From JAUILA01 sp964563925 (GTDB taxonomy: Bacteria > Bacteroidota > Bacteroidia > Cytophagales > Cyclobacteriaceae): a DNA stretch of 64,000 bases. Position numbers and translations under genes: made by a program. Below the pieces are notes generated by a model. That model worked only from the letters and a program-made list of their open reading frames with translations. It was not told the origin of the DNA and did no database searches. Shown here piece by piece: positions 63,016-64,000 of the stretch. Location: positions 1-64,000 of the forward strand of contig CAZLZD010000021.1 of assembly GCA_964563925.1 (NCBI GenBank). Direction: 5' to 3'. Each line of letters starts with the position of its first letter. The stretch's first letter is position 1.

Positions 63016-63105
63016 AAGACATCAGGGCATATTTAAAATGAAAAACAGGGAATTAATTTTAGGTGTTATCCGCAGATTTTATATTTTGCATTTAATTTTT
63101 TGCCT

Positions 63106-63468
63106 ATGATAAGAAGATCAATGCTTATTTTTTCAGTGATTTCATGGCTCACTGTTTTCATGCAGCACGGCCCCATGAAGGGAGAGGCATCCTATTATGC
63201 AGATAAGTTTGAAGGCCTTCCAACTGCCAGCGGGGAATTGTACCGGGCTGATGCACTTACCGCAGCACACCGAAGCCTGCCTTTCGGCACCCGGGTAAAG
63301 GTGACTAACCTCACGAATGAACGGACTGTAATTGTGCGCATCAATGACCGGGGGCCGCATGTGAAAAAACGGATCATTGACCTGTCCCGGTCAGCGGCGG
63401 AAACACTTAATTTTATTGACCAGGGGGTGACCAGGGTCTCCCTGGAAGTACTAAATGACGATGAATAG
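63106..63468 (+). CDS. RlpA-like secreted double-psi beta-barrel protein
   Basis: About 120 residues from the ATG at 63106. An N-terminal hydrophobic helix works as signal or anchor, followed by a double-psi beta-barrel: GEASYYADKFEGLPTASGEL near residue 27, LTAAHRSLPFGTRVKVTNL near residue 50 and VIVRINDRGPHVKKRIIDLS near residue 76, with the catalytic Asp of NDRGP as in RlpA lytic transglycosylases. No SPOR domain. RlpA cleaves naked peptidoglycan strands. The last 8 bases overlap the next gene. Confidence 0.92.
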   Translation: MIRRSMLIFSVISWLTVFMQHGPMKGEASYYADKFEGLPTASGELYRADALTAAHRSLPFGTRVKVTNLTNERTVIVRINDRGPHVKKRIIDLSRSAAETLNFIDQGVTRVSLEVLNDDE

Positions 63469-64000
63469 ACTACTGATACTTTTGTCTCTAATGCTATGCG
63501 GGTTAAGCGGGCCGCTGAGCGCACAGGAACTCACTGCATTCGAATCCATTCAATGGCAAAAGCTCGAACAGGATAACCCCGATCTTTTCGGGCTATTTGC
63601 CGCGACAGATCCGGCAATGACCGCGGATAAACTTGACAAAATGAAAGCGCGTCTGGAGGCACTCATCACCCGGTACCGGGAAGATGATAAGTTTGCGCGG
63701 GCCAAACCGGCAAAAAAAATAAAAACGCTCTACAAGGAAACCCACGATACCTTCCTGGTGAAATACAACCTGGTTAACAAATTCAGCCATATTTTTACCA
63801 CCGGTGAATACAATTGTGTCTCGGCGACAGCACTCTACGCGCTGATTTTTGACGGACTGGACATTCCCTACCAGATCAAGCAAAAGCCTACGCATGTCTA
63901 TCTCCTGGCCTATCCCCAGGGGGATAATATTTTGGTGGAGACCACCGACCCGGTAGGCGGATACGTAGAATTCTCCGGCAGCTTCAAAGCCGATTACATC
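63461..64000 (+). CDS. secreted transglutaminase-like protein, 3' end cut by the window
   Basis: The frame opens at ATG 63461 (MNRLLILLSLMLCGLSG; an ATG two codons earlier is possible), giving a signal peptide ending LSAQ. A charged helical segment (AMTADKLDKMKARLEALITR) precedes a region with the Cys-His-Asp order of transglutaminase-like cysteine proteins: YNCVSATALYALIFDGLDI (Cys near residue 113), KPTHVYLLAY (His) and VETTDPVGGYV (Asp). The sequence runs off the window end without a stop. Enzymatic role is likely in the periplasm, but the substrate is unknown. Confidence 0.7.
   Translation, partial: MNRLLILLSLMLCGLSGPLSAQELTAFESIQWQKLEQDNPDLFGLFAATDPAMTADKLDKMKARLEALITRYREDDKFARAKPAKKIKTLYKETHDTFLVKYNLVNKFSHIFTTGEYNCVSATALYALIFDGLDIPYQIKQKPTHVYLLAYPQGDNILVETTDPVGGYVEFSGSFKADYI

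Overview
The window comes from a member of the Bacteroidota, most likely a Cytophagales-like lineage. Supporting signs are several upstream boxes of the form TAnnTTTG (the Bacteroidota sigma-A -7 element), mostly weak or absent Shine-Dalgarno sequences, and family-typical neighbourhoods: panC divergent from a short GT5-only glycogen synthase, followed by a DUF4270 lipoprotein and glmS; a PcrB-like GGGP synthase; three consecutive PPIase-type foldases next to moxR; and a ccmB-C-D-E-F cluster with a small signal-bearing CcmD. Base composition looks moderate, by eye near one half G+C. The sequence is chromosomal and very compact: no gene-free stretch exceeds about 230 bases, and I see no tRNA, rRNA, CRISPR array, insertion sequence or prophage.

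Layout. 1-5.3 kb: 3' part of an M20 amidohydrolase, a PiT-like permease divergent from a Na/Pi cotransporter-like protein, two small membrane-associated proteins and a GGGP synthase. 5.3-11 kb (minus): AraC regulator, acyl-CoA dehydrogenase, then panC-panD-flippase-like membrane protein-rfaE2-Zn peptidase. 11-15.2 kb (plus): broken glycogen synthase-like gene, DUF4270 lipoprotein, glmS. 15.2-26.6 kb: 3-hydroxyacyl-CoA dehydrogenase-like protein, ridA, gltX, AIM24 protein, BatD, aroC, dicarboxylate symporter, nfu, and a large PAS/GAF sensor. 26.6-36.4 kb: EamA transporter, dusB, a CPBP-DUF2007 fusion, cdsA, gdhA, psd, fRMsr, ribD, prmC, a thiamine-pyrophosphokinase-like protein and a DUF2520 protein. 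36.4-41 kb: cytochrome c maturation genes (minus). 41.1-47.5 kb: nucleotide-sugar and lipid-carrier genes for a surface polysaccharide. 47.4-53.4 kb: cysQ divergent from cysC-cysD-cysN-pheS-hbd-lipoprotein. 53.4-63 kb (minus): moxR, three foldases, an RsbW/V/U partner-switching module and guaB. 63.1-64 kb: RlpA-like protein and a partial secreted transglutaminase-like protein.

How genes work together. cdsA and psd supply phospholipid synthesis, and GGGP synthase implies an additional glycerol-ether lipid step. UDP-glucuronate epimerase, nucleotide-sugar dehydrogenase, GalE, RfbA/RfbB and a WecA/MraY-type transferase make activated sugars and start a lipid-linked glycan. CysCDN make PAPS and CysQ clears PAP. 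The ccm genes mature c-type cytochromes and CcmE carries the CxxxY variant motif. The foldases serve envelope protein biogenesis.

Most notable signals. Two otherwise intact conserved genes carry an in-frame stop near the 5' end: the glycogen synthase-like gene (TGA at 11262-11264) and the AraC gene (TAA at 6202-6204, six codons after an ATG with a strong GGAGG). The WecA-type gene has no canonical start codon in front of its first membrane helix. These are genuine lesions, reinitiation or readthrough sites, or consensus errors; raw reads would decide. I did not find a clearly new multi-gene system; most of the window is core metabolism.
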